A stretch of DNA of 64,000 nucleotides. Source: Rubrivirga marina. Lineage in GTDB: Bacteria > Bacteroidota > Rhodothermia > Rhodothermales > Rubricoccaceae. The translations under genes and the position numbers were made by a program. Location: assembly GCF_002283365.1 (NCBI RefSeq), contig NZ_MQWD01000001.1:4224992-4288991 (forward strand), in the 5' to 3' direction. The notes below the pieces were generated by a model. It saw only the letters and a program-made list of their open reading frames with translations, was not told the DNA's origin and ran no database searches. The stretch's first letter is position 1. Each line of letters starts with the position of its first letter. Of the stretch, positions 15,926 to 24,134 are shown in pieces.

Positions 15926-16837
15926 TCATCCCGCCAGCAGCACCAGGGCGGCGGCGGCGAGGCCGAGGCCGGCGAGGTTGGCGCGCGACAGCCGCTCCTG
16001 CCACACGACTCGGCCGATCAATGCCGCGCCGAACACGATGGCGACGCTGTTGGCCGGGAACGCGACCGTCCCGTCGAGCCGCTCCAGCGCCCGCAGCAGG
16101 AACTCCGCCGAGCAGTAGTTGACGACCCCGAGGCCCGTGCCCCAGAGCCACGCCGCGCGGCTCGGCCACCGGCCCGTCCGCAGCCCCGTCGTCACGACGA
16201 CCGCGGCGCCGACGAGGAACGCCACGCCGAACACGAACACGAGGAACGTCGCGATCGGCGTCGTCCCGCCGGCGGCGACGGAGAACGACTCCCGGAACAC
16301 CTTCATGTTGACGTCGACGAGGCCGCCCGAGAGGAACAGGAGCGCGAGCACGCCGACTGTCTTGCCATCGGTCACGCCCGCCTCGGGCGAGTCGTCGCCG
16401 AGGTCGGGCGGGCCGAGCTTCCCGGGCGGCTCGGCGGCCGGCCGAGCGACGAGGAAGAACGCGCCGCCGGCCAGCGCCAGCCCGACGAGCTGCCACGCCG
16501 TCGGCGCCTCGCCCCAGATCAGCCACGACGCGAGGAACGGGACGACGACCGACAGCCGCATCACGCCGGCCGCCAGCCCCATCCCCGCCTCGCGGATGGC
16601 GAGCGCGAACAGCCAGAAGCCGACGATGAACAGGACGCCCTGCCCCACGCCGAGCGCGACGAGGCCGCCCGAGAGCCCTGCCGGCGGCTCGACGCCCTGC
16701 AGCGCCACCGCCAGCGCGGCGCCGGCGAGGTAGTTGACCGTCAGCAGCGCGGTCCGGTCGAGGTCGCGCCGCTCGGCGACCTTGAAGACGACGGCGATCG
16801 CGAGGCTGCACGCGACCGCGAGGGCGAGGAAGAGCAT
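15926..16837 (-). CDS. EamA/DMT-family transporter
   Basis: The 303-aa protein has about ten hydrophobic segments arranged as two EamA repeats: the first contains GVMRLSVVVPFLASWLIWGE, the second GTVAFPANSVAIVFGAALIG, both typical drug/metabolite-transporter segments. A soluble insert of ~35 residues after repeat one contains a DSPEAG segment encoded by half of the dispersed palindrome. Substrate is unknown. It is the last gene of a minus-strand series following the YbbR protein by 63 bp. Confidence 0.85.
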   Translation of the reverse strand: MLFLALAVACSLAIAVVFKVAERRDLDRTALLTVNYLAGAALAVALQGVEPPAGLSGGLVALGVGQGVLFIVGFWLFALAIREAGMGLAAGVMRLSVVVPFLASWLIWGEAPTAWQLVGLALAGGAFFLVARPAAEPPGKLGPPDLGDDSPEAGVTDGKTVGVLALLFLSGGLVDVNMKVFRESFSVAAGGTTPIATFLVFVFGVAFLVGAAVVVTTGLRTGRWPSRAAWLWGTGLGVVNYCSAEFLLRALERLDGTVAFPANSVAIVFGAALIGRVVWQERLSRANLAGLGLAAAALVLLAG

Positions 16838-16900
16838 GATCCGGCGTTGGGGGCGCGGGAAGAAGCGGGCGCCTCGCGCGCCCGACTGTGCGTTCTCTCC

Positions 16901-17956
16901 CTATTCCCCGCCGTCCCCCGGCTCGGGCGCGGCCGGGCGCTGGATGAAGTAGCCCACGCGGGCCGGCTGGAGCGTGACGTTCCGGATGTCGAGGTTGTCG
17001 GGCCAGCGCGGCGAGACCGGGACCTGCCCGTCCTGACGGGTCGTGTCGCGGGCGATGTCGAAAAAGTCGACGACGGCGCGGACGCGGGGCGAGTTGAGGG
17101 CGCGGTCGTAGGTGTCGCCGGCGGCCGGGACGCGGAAGACGGCCCGCACGCGGGGCGGGTCGAACCGGACGCCGAGCACGCCCGGCGGCACGTTCTCGAC
17201 CTCGACCTGGAGGTCCCGGAAGCCCTCTGTGAACTCGCCGACGTCGACCTGCACGCGCGTGGCCTCGACGGACGGGCGGAGCAGCCCGCCGAACGTGTCC
17301 GCCAGCGCGACGATCCGCGTGAACGAGTCCTCGACGTCCCGAGCCACGAGGAGGTCGGTGGGCCACGAGTCGAGCGTGCCGAGGAGCGACTGCGCACCGG
17401 TGACCGTCACGGAGTCGGGCGAGAGCCGCGGCGGGCGGAGGAGGTCGAACCCGACCTCGGTCCCGATCCGCTCGCGGAGGCGGATGGGCAGGCGCCGGTT
17501 CGTCTCCGTGTCGAGGTCGAGCTCGACGGCCTGCGGCGTGACGGCCTGGACCTCGATGCCGTCGGGCAGGCCGAGCTCGGAGAGCGCCGCGGCGAGGCTC
17601 ACGACACGGCTCTCGGCGTCGACCGTGATGGTGGGCGTCCGCCGCGTGAGCGACAGGAGGGTCCAGCCCTCCCCCCGGAGGGTGACCGTGGCCACCTCGG
17701 GCGGCCGCGAGCGGAGGGCCGAGCCCGGCGGCGTCTGCGCGATCACGACCGGCATCCGCATCGTGAGCGGGTACGTCTCGCGCATGCTGAAGCTGAACCA
17801 CATCACCAGCGCGACGACCAGCGACAGGAACATCGCGAGGCTCCGTCGGCCGGGCGGCTCGTCGCCCTCGTCCACGAGTTCGGCGCTCGGGAGGAGCGCG
17901 CGGAGCCGGTCGCGGACCGACGTCAGCGTGGGTCGAGGGCGCGGCGGGTCGGGCAT
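16901..17956 (-). CDS. YbbR-domain membrane-anchored protein
   Basis: The protein has one membrane helix near the N-terminus (SLAMFLSLVVALVMWFSFSM) followed by several ~90-residue YbbR-like beta repeats: segments such as YPLTMRMPVVIAQTPPGSAL, RRLPIRLRERIGTEVGFDL and LSPDSVTVTGAQSLL match the family. In Firmicutes YbbR/CdaR regulates the diadenylate cyclase CdaA; no cyclase gene is present here. ATG at 17956 is used; a GTG at 17959 is equally placed. Either overlaps the stop of the preceding microcompartment gene, so they form one operon. Confidence 0.8.
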   Translation of the reverse strand: MPDPPRPRPTLTSVRDRLRALLPSAELVDEGDEPPGRRSLAMFLSLVVALVMWFSFSMRETYPLTMRMPVVIAQTPPGSALRSRPPEVATVTLRGEGWTLLSLTRRTPTITVDAESRVVSLAAALSELGLPDGIEVQAVTPQAVELDLDTETNRRLPIRLRERIGTEVGFDLLRPPRLSPDSVTVTGAQSLLGTLDSWPTDLLVARDVEDSFTRIVALADTFGGLLRPSVEATRVQVDVGEFTEGFRDLQVEVENVPPGVLGVRFDPPRVRAVFRVPAAGDTYDRALNSPRVRAVVDFFDIARDTTRQDGQVPVSPRWPDNLDIRNVTLQPARVGYFIQRPAAPEPGDGGE

Positions 17957-18447
17957 CACTCGGAGGCCCGGAGGAACGCCACGAGCTCGTCCTTGGTGGC
18001 CGCGGCAATGGCCCGGCCGCGGAGCCGGTCGTCGTCGCGGTCGCGGGCGAGTTGGCGGAGCTCGCGGACCGTCCGGTCCTCGTAGTCGTCAGCCGGCTCC
18101 GGCGTGGTCGACGAGACCGCCGAGGCGGGCGCGGCCGGCGGGACCGGGGCCCTCGCGGTGCCGCCGAAGACGCGCCACACGCTCGGGTCCGGCCGCGGGA
18201 TCACGTGGCGGGCCACGACGCGGCCGACGCGCTCGGCGGCGGCGGCCCCGGCGTCGACGGCCGACTGGACGGCCGCCGTCTCGCCGGTCACGAGGTGCGT
18301 CACGAGGCCCGGCACCGTCCGCTGCTGGCGGACGAGCCGGACGTCGGCCGCCTTGAGCATGGCGTCGGCCGCCTCGATGGCGGCCACCAGCCCGAGCGTC
18401 TCGAGCAGGCCGAGGGCGCCCTCGGGGACGGAGGTCGGCTCGGCCAC
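17956..18447 (-). CDS. Microcompartment BMC-H shell protein with Rho_N-like tail
   Basis: Residues ~9-92 form a BMC domain: [20 protein letters not shown], then [20 protein letters not shown] and the edge motif [13 protein letters not shown]. The pore loop, normally xIGSGx, reads [10 protein letters not shown], so the pore is unusual. After a Pro/Ala linker (93-120) residues ~124-160 ([20 protein letters not shown] then TKDELVAFL) resemble the Rho_N/SAP-like helix-extended-helix fold often tied to nucleic-acid binding. EutK, a known BMC-H, also carries a C-terminal nucleic-acid-binding-type domain. It starts 4 bp after the second shell gene. No microcompartment enzymes are adjacent. Confidence 0.88.
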   Translation of the reverse strand: MAEPTSVPEGALGLLETLGLVAAIEAADAMLKAADVRLVRQQRTVPGLVTHLVTGETAAVQSAVDAGAAAAERVGRVVARHVIPRPDPSVWRVFGGTARAPVPPAAPASAVSSTTPEPADDYEDRTVRELRQLARDRDDDRLRGRAIAAATKDELVAFLRASE

Positions 18448-18451
18448 GGGG

Positions 18452-18739
18452 CTACTCGCCCGGGAGGATCGCCTCGACCTCCGTGTGCGGGCGCGGGATG
18501 ACGTGGACCGACACGAGCTCGCCGACGCGCTCGGCGGCGGCGGCCCCGGCGTCCGTCGCGGCCTTGACCGCGCCGACGTCGCCGCGGACCATCACGGTGA
18601 CGAAGCCGCCGCCGATCTGCTCCTTCCCGATGAGGTTGACGCGGGCGGCCTTGACCATGGCGTCGGCCGCCTCGATGGCGCCGACGAGGCCTCGCGTCTC
18701 GACCATTCCGAGGGCGGCGCCGATGTCTCCGTTGGGCAT
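18452..18739 (-). CDS. Microcompartment BMC-H shell protein
   Basis: This 95-aa protein is a canonical hexameric [24 protein letters not shown], pore loop [19 protein letters not shown], then [20 protein letters not shown] and [13 protein letters not shown]. Length and edge lysine/arginine motif fit shell-facet proteins of carboxysome/metabolosome type. ATG at 18739 is used because it directly precedes the domain. A TAGATT hexamer at 18792-18797 lies upstream. It forms an operon with the tailed shell protein and the YbbR gene; no pentamer (BMC-P) or trimer (BMC-T) gene is in the window. Confidence 0.93.
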   Translation of the reverse strand: MPNGDIGAALGMVETRGLVGAIEAADAMVKAARVNLIGKEQIGGGFVTVMVRGDVGAVKAATDAGAAAAERVGELVSVHVIPRPHTEVEAILPGE

Positions 18740-18791
18740 GGGATCTGTCTGAGTGTAGAAGAGAGGGGGCGCAGCGTCGCGCCGGCCGCCC

Positions 18792-18797
18792 AATCTA
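18792..18797 (-). promoter_or_regulatory. TAGATT -7-type promoter candidate before shell genes
   Basis: On the minus strand GTAGATTGGG lies 52 bp before the BMC-H start, in the gap after the flippase gene. It resembles TAnnTTTG. It would allow the shell genes to be expressed apart from the polysaccharide genes. Confidence 0.4.
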
Positions 18798-18814
18798 CGA
18801 CGGCCTCCGCCCCG

Positions 18815-20302
18815 TCAACGATCCTCGGGGTCGCCCGCCTCGGTCGTGCTCCCGGCGTGCTCCCGGACGAGGGCCACGGCCCGGCCGAGGTCGTCCCGCC
18901 GGTAGACACCGAGGAGGAACAGGCCCGGGACGTACGCCGCCGCGAGCGCCACGCGCAGCGCGAGCCGCGTCGGGACGGACCACTCCCCAGAGGGCTGAGC
19001 CAACAGAAAAAGGGCGGCCACGAGCGCGCCGACCCACACGAGCACGCGCCAGGGATAGCGCACGGCCATGGACGACTGTGCCATCCAGGCCGTGCCGAGC
19101 GCCATCGCGGCGTAGGCGATGAGCGTGGCGACGGCCGCGCCGGCGATCCCCATCGTCGGGATGAGGACCGCGTTGAGACCGAGGTTCAGGAGCGCCGCCG
19201 CGCCGACCGTGAGCGCGACCGCCGCCGTCCGCCCCGCCGCGTAGAGCACGTTGACGACCACGAAGTAGAGCCCGTAAAACGCGAACCCGCCGCCGATAAG
19301 GAGGACCAGCGCCTCGGTCGCGACGTACTCCGGGTCGTCGGTGAGCAGGCGGCTGACGTCGGCCACGAACAGGCCGAGGCCGAGGGTGACCCAGCCGGCG
19401 AGCGCGGCGAAGTGGCGGAACGACTGGCGATGGAGGTCCGACGACCCCGACTCGTCGAGCGACTTCAACCCCAGGACGGTGAACGCGAGGACGAAGCTTT
19501 GGACGAGGAACACGTTGACGACGCCGCCGAACCGCGCGGCCCACTCGTAGACGGCCGTGGCCTCCGGGCCGAGGTACGCCAGGAGGAGGAACCGGTCGCC
19601 GATGTTGAGGAACCGCGAGGCGATGCCGGACGCGATGAGCGGGAGCCCGAACAGGAGCATCGGCCGGATCAGCGCCCACTCGACGCGGCGCTCGACGCGC
19701 GACAGGAGCACGGGCGTCACGAAGCACGCGACGACGGCGGCCGAGACCGCGTACCCCTTCATCACGCCCGTCAGCCCCTCCCCCATCAGCAAGAACGCGA
19801 TCACCGCGCCGACGAGCAGGAGCGCCTCGACCACGCCGATGAGGACGAACGCCCCGGCCCGCTCGCGCTGCCGAAGGACCGTGTACGACACGTCGGCGAC
19901 GGTCTTGAAGCCGACGAACACGGACAGCCAGCGGACGGCCTCGGCGCGGGCGGCGGTGCCCACCAGCGCCTCCGACGCGAGCGGCGCCAACGCCCACCCC
20001 GCCGCGGCGGCGACGGCGCCCGCCACGACGGCCACGAGGAGCGCCGTCGCCGGCACCCGCGCCCGCTCTCGCTCGGACAGGTCGGAAGACGAGGCGAACC
20101 GAATGATCCCGAGCGGGAGCCCGACGCCGGCCACCAGCAACACGAGCGCCTTCGCGGCGTCGAGCGCGCCGAGGTAGCCGAACTCGGCCTTCGGCAGGTA
20201 CTCGGGGTCGCCGTAGTAGATCAGCAGCGCGAAGCCGGTCAGCTTCGAGACGACGCTGGCGACGGCGTACGTCGTGCTCTGGCGGAACAGGCGGCGGAGC
20301 AT
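18815..20302 (-). CDS. Polysaccharide/lipid-linked oligosaccharide flippase (MVF/MATE superfamily)
   Basis: The 495-aa protein has about 14 membrane segments and begins LFRQSTTYAVASVVSKLTGF, the typical Wzx-like N-terminus. Internal segments such as LIASGIASRFLNIGDRFLLL and LGLNAVLIPTMGIAGAAVAT match the family's conserved positions. Wzx proteins move undecaprenyl-linked glycans across the inner membrane. It is downstream of glycosyltransferase and pyruvyl transferase genes on the same strand, consistent with surface polysaccharide assembly. The start ATG is at 20302. Confidence 0.88.
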   Translation of the reverse strand: MLRRLFRQSTTYAVASVVSKLTGFALLIYYGDPEYLPKAEFGYLGALDAAKALVLLVAGVGLPLGIIRFASSSDLSERERARVPATALLVAVVAGAVAAAAGWALAPLASEALVGTAARAEAVRWLSVFVGFKTVADVSYTVLRQRERAGAFVLIGVVEALLLVGAVIAFLLMGEGLTGVMKGYAVSAAVVACFVTPVLLSRVERRVEWALIRPMLLFGLPLIASGIASRFLNIGDRFLLLAYLGPEATAVYEWAARFGGVVNVFLVQSFVLAFTVLGLKSLDESGSSDLHRQSFRHFAALAGWVTLGLGLFVADVSRLLTDDPEYVATEALVLLIGGGFAFYGLYFVVVNVLYAAGRTAAVALTVGAAALLNLGLNAVLIPTMGIAGAAVATLIAYAAMALGTAWMAQSSMAVRYPWRVLVWVGALVAALFLLAQPSGEWSVPTRLALRVALAAAYVPGLFLLGVYRRDDLGRAVALVREHAGSTTEAGDPEDR

Positions 20303-20313
20303 CAGCGGCGCCC

Positions 20314-20359
20314 CCCACCTCGGCGGCTCCCCGGAGCGGAGCCGAAGGGCCGAGGCGGG
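20314..20359. repeat. Nested palindrome between pyruvyl transferase and flippase genes
   Basis: The outer arms CCCACCTCGG and CCGAGGCGGG are the dispersed palindrome; between them sits an inner hairpin CGGCTCC...GGAGCCG plus GAAGGGC. It lies 33 bp past the pyruvyl transferase stop. The arrangement resembles 41731-41802, where another short repeat splits the same palindrome. Confidence 0.75.
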
Positions 20360-20391
20360 CCGGGGCGTCGTGTCGTCGCGCGCCGCACGGC

Positions 20392-21708
20392 CTAGCCCCG
20401 CCGCGTCGCCGCCGCGATCCGGTCGGCGAACGCCTCGGCGACGAGAGCCCCGGACTCCATCGCGCTCTGCCGCATCCGCTCGACGCCGTCGAACAGGCGC
20501 GCCCGCGTTTCGGGGAGCTCCGCCAGCACCCGGTCCACGCGGGCCACGAGGCGGTCGGGCGTGACCGTCTCGATGTCCTCCGTCCACCCCTCGACGCCGA
20601 GCTCCTCCAGCAGCTCCTCCGTCTTGAACTCGTAGGCGATCCCGAGAACGGGCGTGCCGGCGGCGAGGGCGAGGATGGCCGCGTGCATCCGCGTCGCGAT
20701 CACGAGGTCGGCCTCGGCGTAGGCGTCGCGGATCGCGTAGGGGTCCCGCGCCTCCCGGTCCACCTCGACCGCCTCGCGGACGTCCGCGTCGAGGAGCCCG
20801 ACGATGTCGAGCGCCACGGCCGAGTCGTCGAACCGGTACTTCGGGCGGCCCTGGCAGGTCGAGAGGAACCGGACGCGCGCGCCGTGCTGACGGACGAGGT
20901 GCGTCGCGGCGGCGGCCACCGACGCTTTGTAGGTCGCCATCCCTTCCGCGGCGTCCTTCGTCGTGAAGTGCGGCCAGTCGCGGACCGAGATGGCGACGGT
21001 CGGACGCTCGGGCCACGTCCGCTCCCTCGCCGCCGCCAGTTGGTCGGCCTCGGCGAGCGCGAAGGCGGCGTCGGCCCGGACGATGGCCCGGGTCGCGGGC
21101 GCGATCTCGTCGACGAAGTCCTTGCTCCGCTGGCCCCGCAGGAGCGTCACGCGAGCGCCCTCGAAGATCCGCTTCAGCCGGCTCTTGGGCATCGTGTCGA
21201 ACGGGCCGACAGACTGGGTGTAGAGCGCGTACGGCTGACCCAGTGCGTGGAGCACGTCGAACTCGAGGTAGCGCGGGCCGAGCCAGTAGGCCGGCACGAA
21301 GTAGGTCCCCCCCGTGCTCACGACGACGTCGGCGGTGGCGACGGCCTCGAACGGGCCGGCGCCGTCGGGCCCGGCGAGCGCGCGGGCGAGGCCGTGGCGG
21401 CCGGCCCTCCACGCCCTCGCGGCGGCGACGAGGCGCGGCCGGCGCTCGAGCCAGCGGGCCGCTCGGCGGGCGCGGGCCGGGATGCCCCTCGCGATCTGCG
21501 GCCACGCCACGCTGGCCAGCCCCGTCTCGATGTCGTACTGCGGGAACGCCTTCCGGGCGACCTCGGGCTGCGTCTCGAAGAGCGTCATCTCGAACGGCGG
21601 CAGCGCCGCCCGGAGCGCGCGCTCGACGCCGAGCAGGATCGCGGCGTCGCCGCCGTTGCCGAGCGTCACGTTGGTGATGGCGACGCGGAGCGGGGTCGAG
21701 TCGGACAT
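20392..21708 (-). CDS. Polysaccharide pyruvyl transferase family protein
   Basis: The 438-aa protein has the family's two Rossmann-like halves: N-terminal RVAITNVTLGNGGDAAILLG, STGGTYFVPAYWLGP, QSVGPFDTMPKS, and C-terminal ATRMHAAILALAAGTPVLGI followed by YEFKTEELLEEL. CsaB/EpsO-type members add pyruvate ketals to cell-wall or exopolysaccharide sugars. It lies between glycosyltransferase and flippase genes. The ATG is preceded at exactly 7 bp by TAGCTT, so the mRNA may be leaderless. Confidence 0.9.
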   Translation of the reverse strand: MSDSTPLRVAITNVTLGNGGDAAILLGVERALRAALPPFEMTLFETQPEVARKAFPQYDIETGLASVAWPQIARGIPARARRAARWLERRPRLVAAARAWRAGRHGLARALAGPDGAGPFEAVATADVVVSTGGTYFVPAYWLGPRYLEFDVLHALGQPYALYTQSVGPFDTMPKSRLKRIFEGARVTLLRGQRSKDFVDEIAPATRAIVRADAAFALAEADQLAAARERTWPERPTVAISVRDWPHFTTKDAAEGMATYKASVAAAATHLVRQHGARVRFLSTCQGRPKYRFDDSAVALDIVGLLDADVREAVEVDREARDPYAIRDAYAEADLVIATRMHAAILALAAGTPVLGIAYEFKTEELLEELGVEGWTEDIETVTPDRLVARVDRVLAELPETRARLFDGVERMRQSAMESGALVAEAFADRIAAATRRG

Positions 21709-21715
21709 GGTCGCG

Positions 21716-21721
21716 AAGCTA
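21716..21721 (-). promoter_or_regulatory. TAGCTT promoter element giving a leaderless start
   Basis: TAGCTT on the minus strand is followed by CGCGACC and then the ATG of the pyruvyl transferase gene. A start site 7 bp past a -10/-7 box would coincide with the A of ATG. Confidence 0.5.
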
Positions 21722-21759
21722 CCGGGCGGCCGTTCGGGTCGCGGTGAACTTTGGCGGGC

Positions 21760-22671
21760 CTACCGCCCTCCGCCCCGTAACGCGGCACCCACGCCCACGA
21801 GCGCGCCCGCCCCGGTCGCCAGTCCCCGCAGCGCACCGTGGAGCGCCCGCGGCCGGACGACCGCCAGGGGCAGCCGCGCGAGCCCCGTCGCCACCTGCTT
21901 CGCCGCCTTGAGCGCGCTGAATCCGGCCTTCCGCCCGCGCCCGCCGCCGACGTAGCGCCACGCCTGCCGGCCGTTGACGAACGCCCGCCGCGCGACGTAG
22001 CCCGGACGCTGCTTCCATGCTGGCTCCAGATGGTCGATGCCCATCCGCGGCGCGTGCCACGTCGCGTTGCCGTAGCGCTCGACCAGGCGGTTCGCGAGTT
22101 CCGTCTCCTCCCCCAGCCCGAGCCGGCCCGCGATCATCCCGAGGCCGGGGTCGAACCCGCCGACGGCGTCGAGCGCGGCGCGGCGGACGGCGAGATTGCC
22201 CCCCGAGAATCCCTCGCGCGCCGCCGCATCCGAGAGCGGCCCCTCCGGCCCGAACGTGCGGCGGACCGAGTCGGGGTCGAACCACGGCGGCGGCTCGGCC
22301 TCGAACCGCGGCGCGATGGGGCCCCCCACGAGCACGACGCCCGGCTGGGCGACGGCCTCGCAGAGGGCGTCGAGCCACGTGTCCCACACGAACGCGTCGT
22401 CGTCGAGGTAGACGACCCAGTCGGCCTCGGTGGCGTGGCGGGCGCGGTTGCGGGCGTGGCTGAGGCCGGGCCGTTCTTCCTCCACCGCCCGGAACGCGGG
22501 CCAGTCGGCGACGCGCTCCGCGACCTCGGGCGTGGCGTCGGTCGAGCCGTTGTCGACGAGGAGGACCTCGACCCCCTCCGGCGACTCCCCGAGGCGGGCG
22601 CGGAGGTGGGCGAGCGTCTCCATGAGGATCGGCGCTCGGTCGCGGGTGCAGATGGCGACGGCGATCGTCAT
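21760..22671 (-). CDS. Family 2 glycosyltransferase
   Basis: The 303-aa protein begins IAVAICTRDRAPILMETLAH, then VEVLLVDNGSTDATPEVAE, GLSHARNRARHATEADWVVY and the DxD-type motif YLDDDAF (metal/nucleotide-sugar binding), ending with GFSGGNLAVRRAAL and a GEETELANRL motif. All are GT2 (GT-A fold) hallmarks. Substrate is unknown. Its start overlaps the stop of the upstream GT4 gene (ATGA), so both act in one pathway, likely surface glycan synthesis. Confidence 0.92.
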   Translation of the reverse strand: MTIAVAICTRDRAPILMETLAHLRARLGESPEGVEVLLVDNGSTDATPEVAERVADWPAFRAVEEERPGLSHARNRARHATEADWVVYLDDDAFVWDTWLDALCEAVAQPGVVLVGGPIAPRFEAEPPPWFDPDSVRRTFGPEGPLSDAAAREGFSGGNLAVRRAALDAVGGFDPGLGMIAGRLGLGEETELANRLVERYGNATWHAPRMGIDHLEPAWKQRPGYVARRAFVNGRQAWRYVGGGRGRKAGFSALKAAKQVATGLARLPLAVVRPRALHGALRGLATGAGALVGVGAALRGGGR

Positions 22672-23990
22672 CGGGCCGAGCGGCGGGCGAGGCCGCGGAT
22701 GACCTCGGCGAGGCGGGCGGTCTGGGCGCGGCGCGTGTACGGCACGACGGCCTCCCAGGGCGCGCCGTCGAGCGGCGTGCCGCCGGCCCAGGCGTCGTAG
22801 TGCCGGCGGATCGCGTCGGCGATGCCCCCGATGTCGTCACGGGCGAGGAGGACGCCGCCGCGGGTCTCGACGAGGAGCGCCGCCGCGTCGCCCCCCACCG
22901 GGCCGACGCCGAGGACGGGCCGGCCCGACGCGAGGTACTCGTACAGCTTCCCCGTGATCATGCCGCGGTCGGCCGCGAACGGCTCGATGGAGAGGAGCAG
23001 GAGCCCCGCCCGCGCCTGCTCGCGGACGGCCTCCTCGTGGGGGACGTAGGGGACGACCTCCACGGGCACCCCGGCCGCCTCGGCACTCTGGCGGACGGAC
23101 TCGTCGACGCGGCCGACCAGCCGGATCACCAGCTTCTCGGCCTCGCCCGCTTCACGCAGCCGCCGGACGGCCTCCCACACGGCCAGCGGGTCGCGGGTCG
23201 CGTAGAAGCTCCCGACGTGCGTCAGCGCGAACGCGTCGTCGCGGACGGCCACGCCCGCGGCGGCCCCGAGGTCGGCCTCGTCGACACCGTTGTGGACGAC
23301 GGTGACCTTCGACGACGGGAGGTCGCCCTGCTCCGTCAGGAGCCGCGCCCACGTCGGGCTGACGGTCGTGACGGCGTCGGCACCCTGGAGGACGCGGCGC
23401 TCCATCCAGCGGTCGACGGCGCGGGCCGCACGCGACATCGGGAGGTCGCCGTAGAAGTTGATCTCGGTCCACGGGTCGCGGAAGTCGGCGACCCACGGGA
23501 CACCCGTCCGCTGGAGCCGACGGCCGACGAGGTGGACCGAATGCGGCGGGCCCGACGTCAGGACGGCCGCGAACGCCTCCTGCGCCCGCTCGGCCCGCCC
23601 CAGGATCCGCCGCCCCGCGTGCTTGGCGAACGGGACCCACCCGACGCGCGCGTCTGGCAGAAACACGTTGGCCCGAGCCCACAGCGCCAGCTTCGACATG
23701 ATGCCAGCGCCGGAGACCGCCCCCGTCGGGACGGCGTCGGCGCCCTTTCCGGAGAGCCGACCGTAGGCCGTGATCGGGTCCGGCGCGGTCGTCCGGATGA
23801 CCTCGACGCCCTCGGGGATGTCGGCCGCGAGGCTGGCGTCGGTGCTCGGGAACGCGCCGGCCTCGACGGTCAGCACGACGGGCTCGTAGCCGGCGTCGCG
23901 GAGGTACCGCACCGTCTTGAGCGTCCGCTGCACGCCGGGCCCGCCGGCCGGCGGGAAGTAGTACGTGACGACGAGGACGCGGGGGAGCAC
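22668..23990 (-). CDS. Family 4 glycosyltransferase
   Basis: A GTG start at 23990 gives VLPRVLVVTYYFPPAGGPGV, the typical GT4 beginning (YYFPP.GG). The rest carries PWVADFRDPWTE, TTVSPTWARLLTEQ, VVHNGVDEADL and the C-terminal catalytic region IEPFAADRGMITGKLYEYLA followed by SGRPVLGVG. It uses a nucleotide sugar to extend a glycan; substrate unknown. The start is immediately downstream of a three-copy GGAGTGA array (23994-24013). Confidence 0.9.
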   Translation of the reverse strand: MLPRVLVVTYYFPPAGGPGVQRTLKTVRYLRDAGYEPVVLTVEAGAFPSTDASLAADIPEGVEVIRTTAPDPITAYGRLSGKGADAVPTGAVSGAGIMSKLALWARANVFLPDARVGWVPFAKHAGRRILGRAERAQEAFAAVLTSGPPHSVHLVGRRLQRTGVPWVADFRDPWTEINFYGDLPMSRAARAVDRWMERRVLQGADAVTTVSPTWARLLTEQGDLPSSKVTVVHNGVDEADLGAAAGVAVRDDAFALTHVGSFYATRDPLAVWEAVRRLREAGEAEKLVIRLVGRVDESVRQSAEAAGVPVEVVPYVPHEEAVREQARAGLLLLSIEPFAADRGMITGKLYEYLASGRPVLGVGPVGGDAAALLVETRGGVLLARDDIGGIADAIRRHYDAWAGGTPLDGAPWEAVVPYTRRAQTARLAEVIRGLARRSAR

Positions 23991-23993
23991 GGG

Positions 23994-24013
23994 GGAGTGA
24001 GGAGTGAGGAGTA
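23994..24013. repeat. 7-bp tandem array, unit GGAGTGA, about 3 copies
   Basis: GGAGTGA at 23994 and 24001, and GGAGTA at 24008. The array begins 4 bp upstream of the GT4 start codon and reads TCACTCC on the coding strand. Confidence 0.7.
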
Positions 24014-24134
24014 GAAGGTCGTGCGTTGGGCCCCGGCGGGCCGTGAGGTCTCGGAAGAACCTCGCACCACCTCCCCGACGGTGACCCCGAGGCGGGGGAC
24101 CTCGCGGAGGGAGCGAGGACACCCTCTCAGCCCC

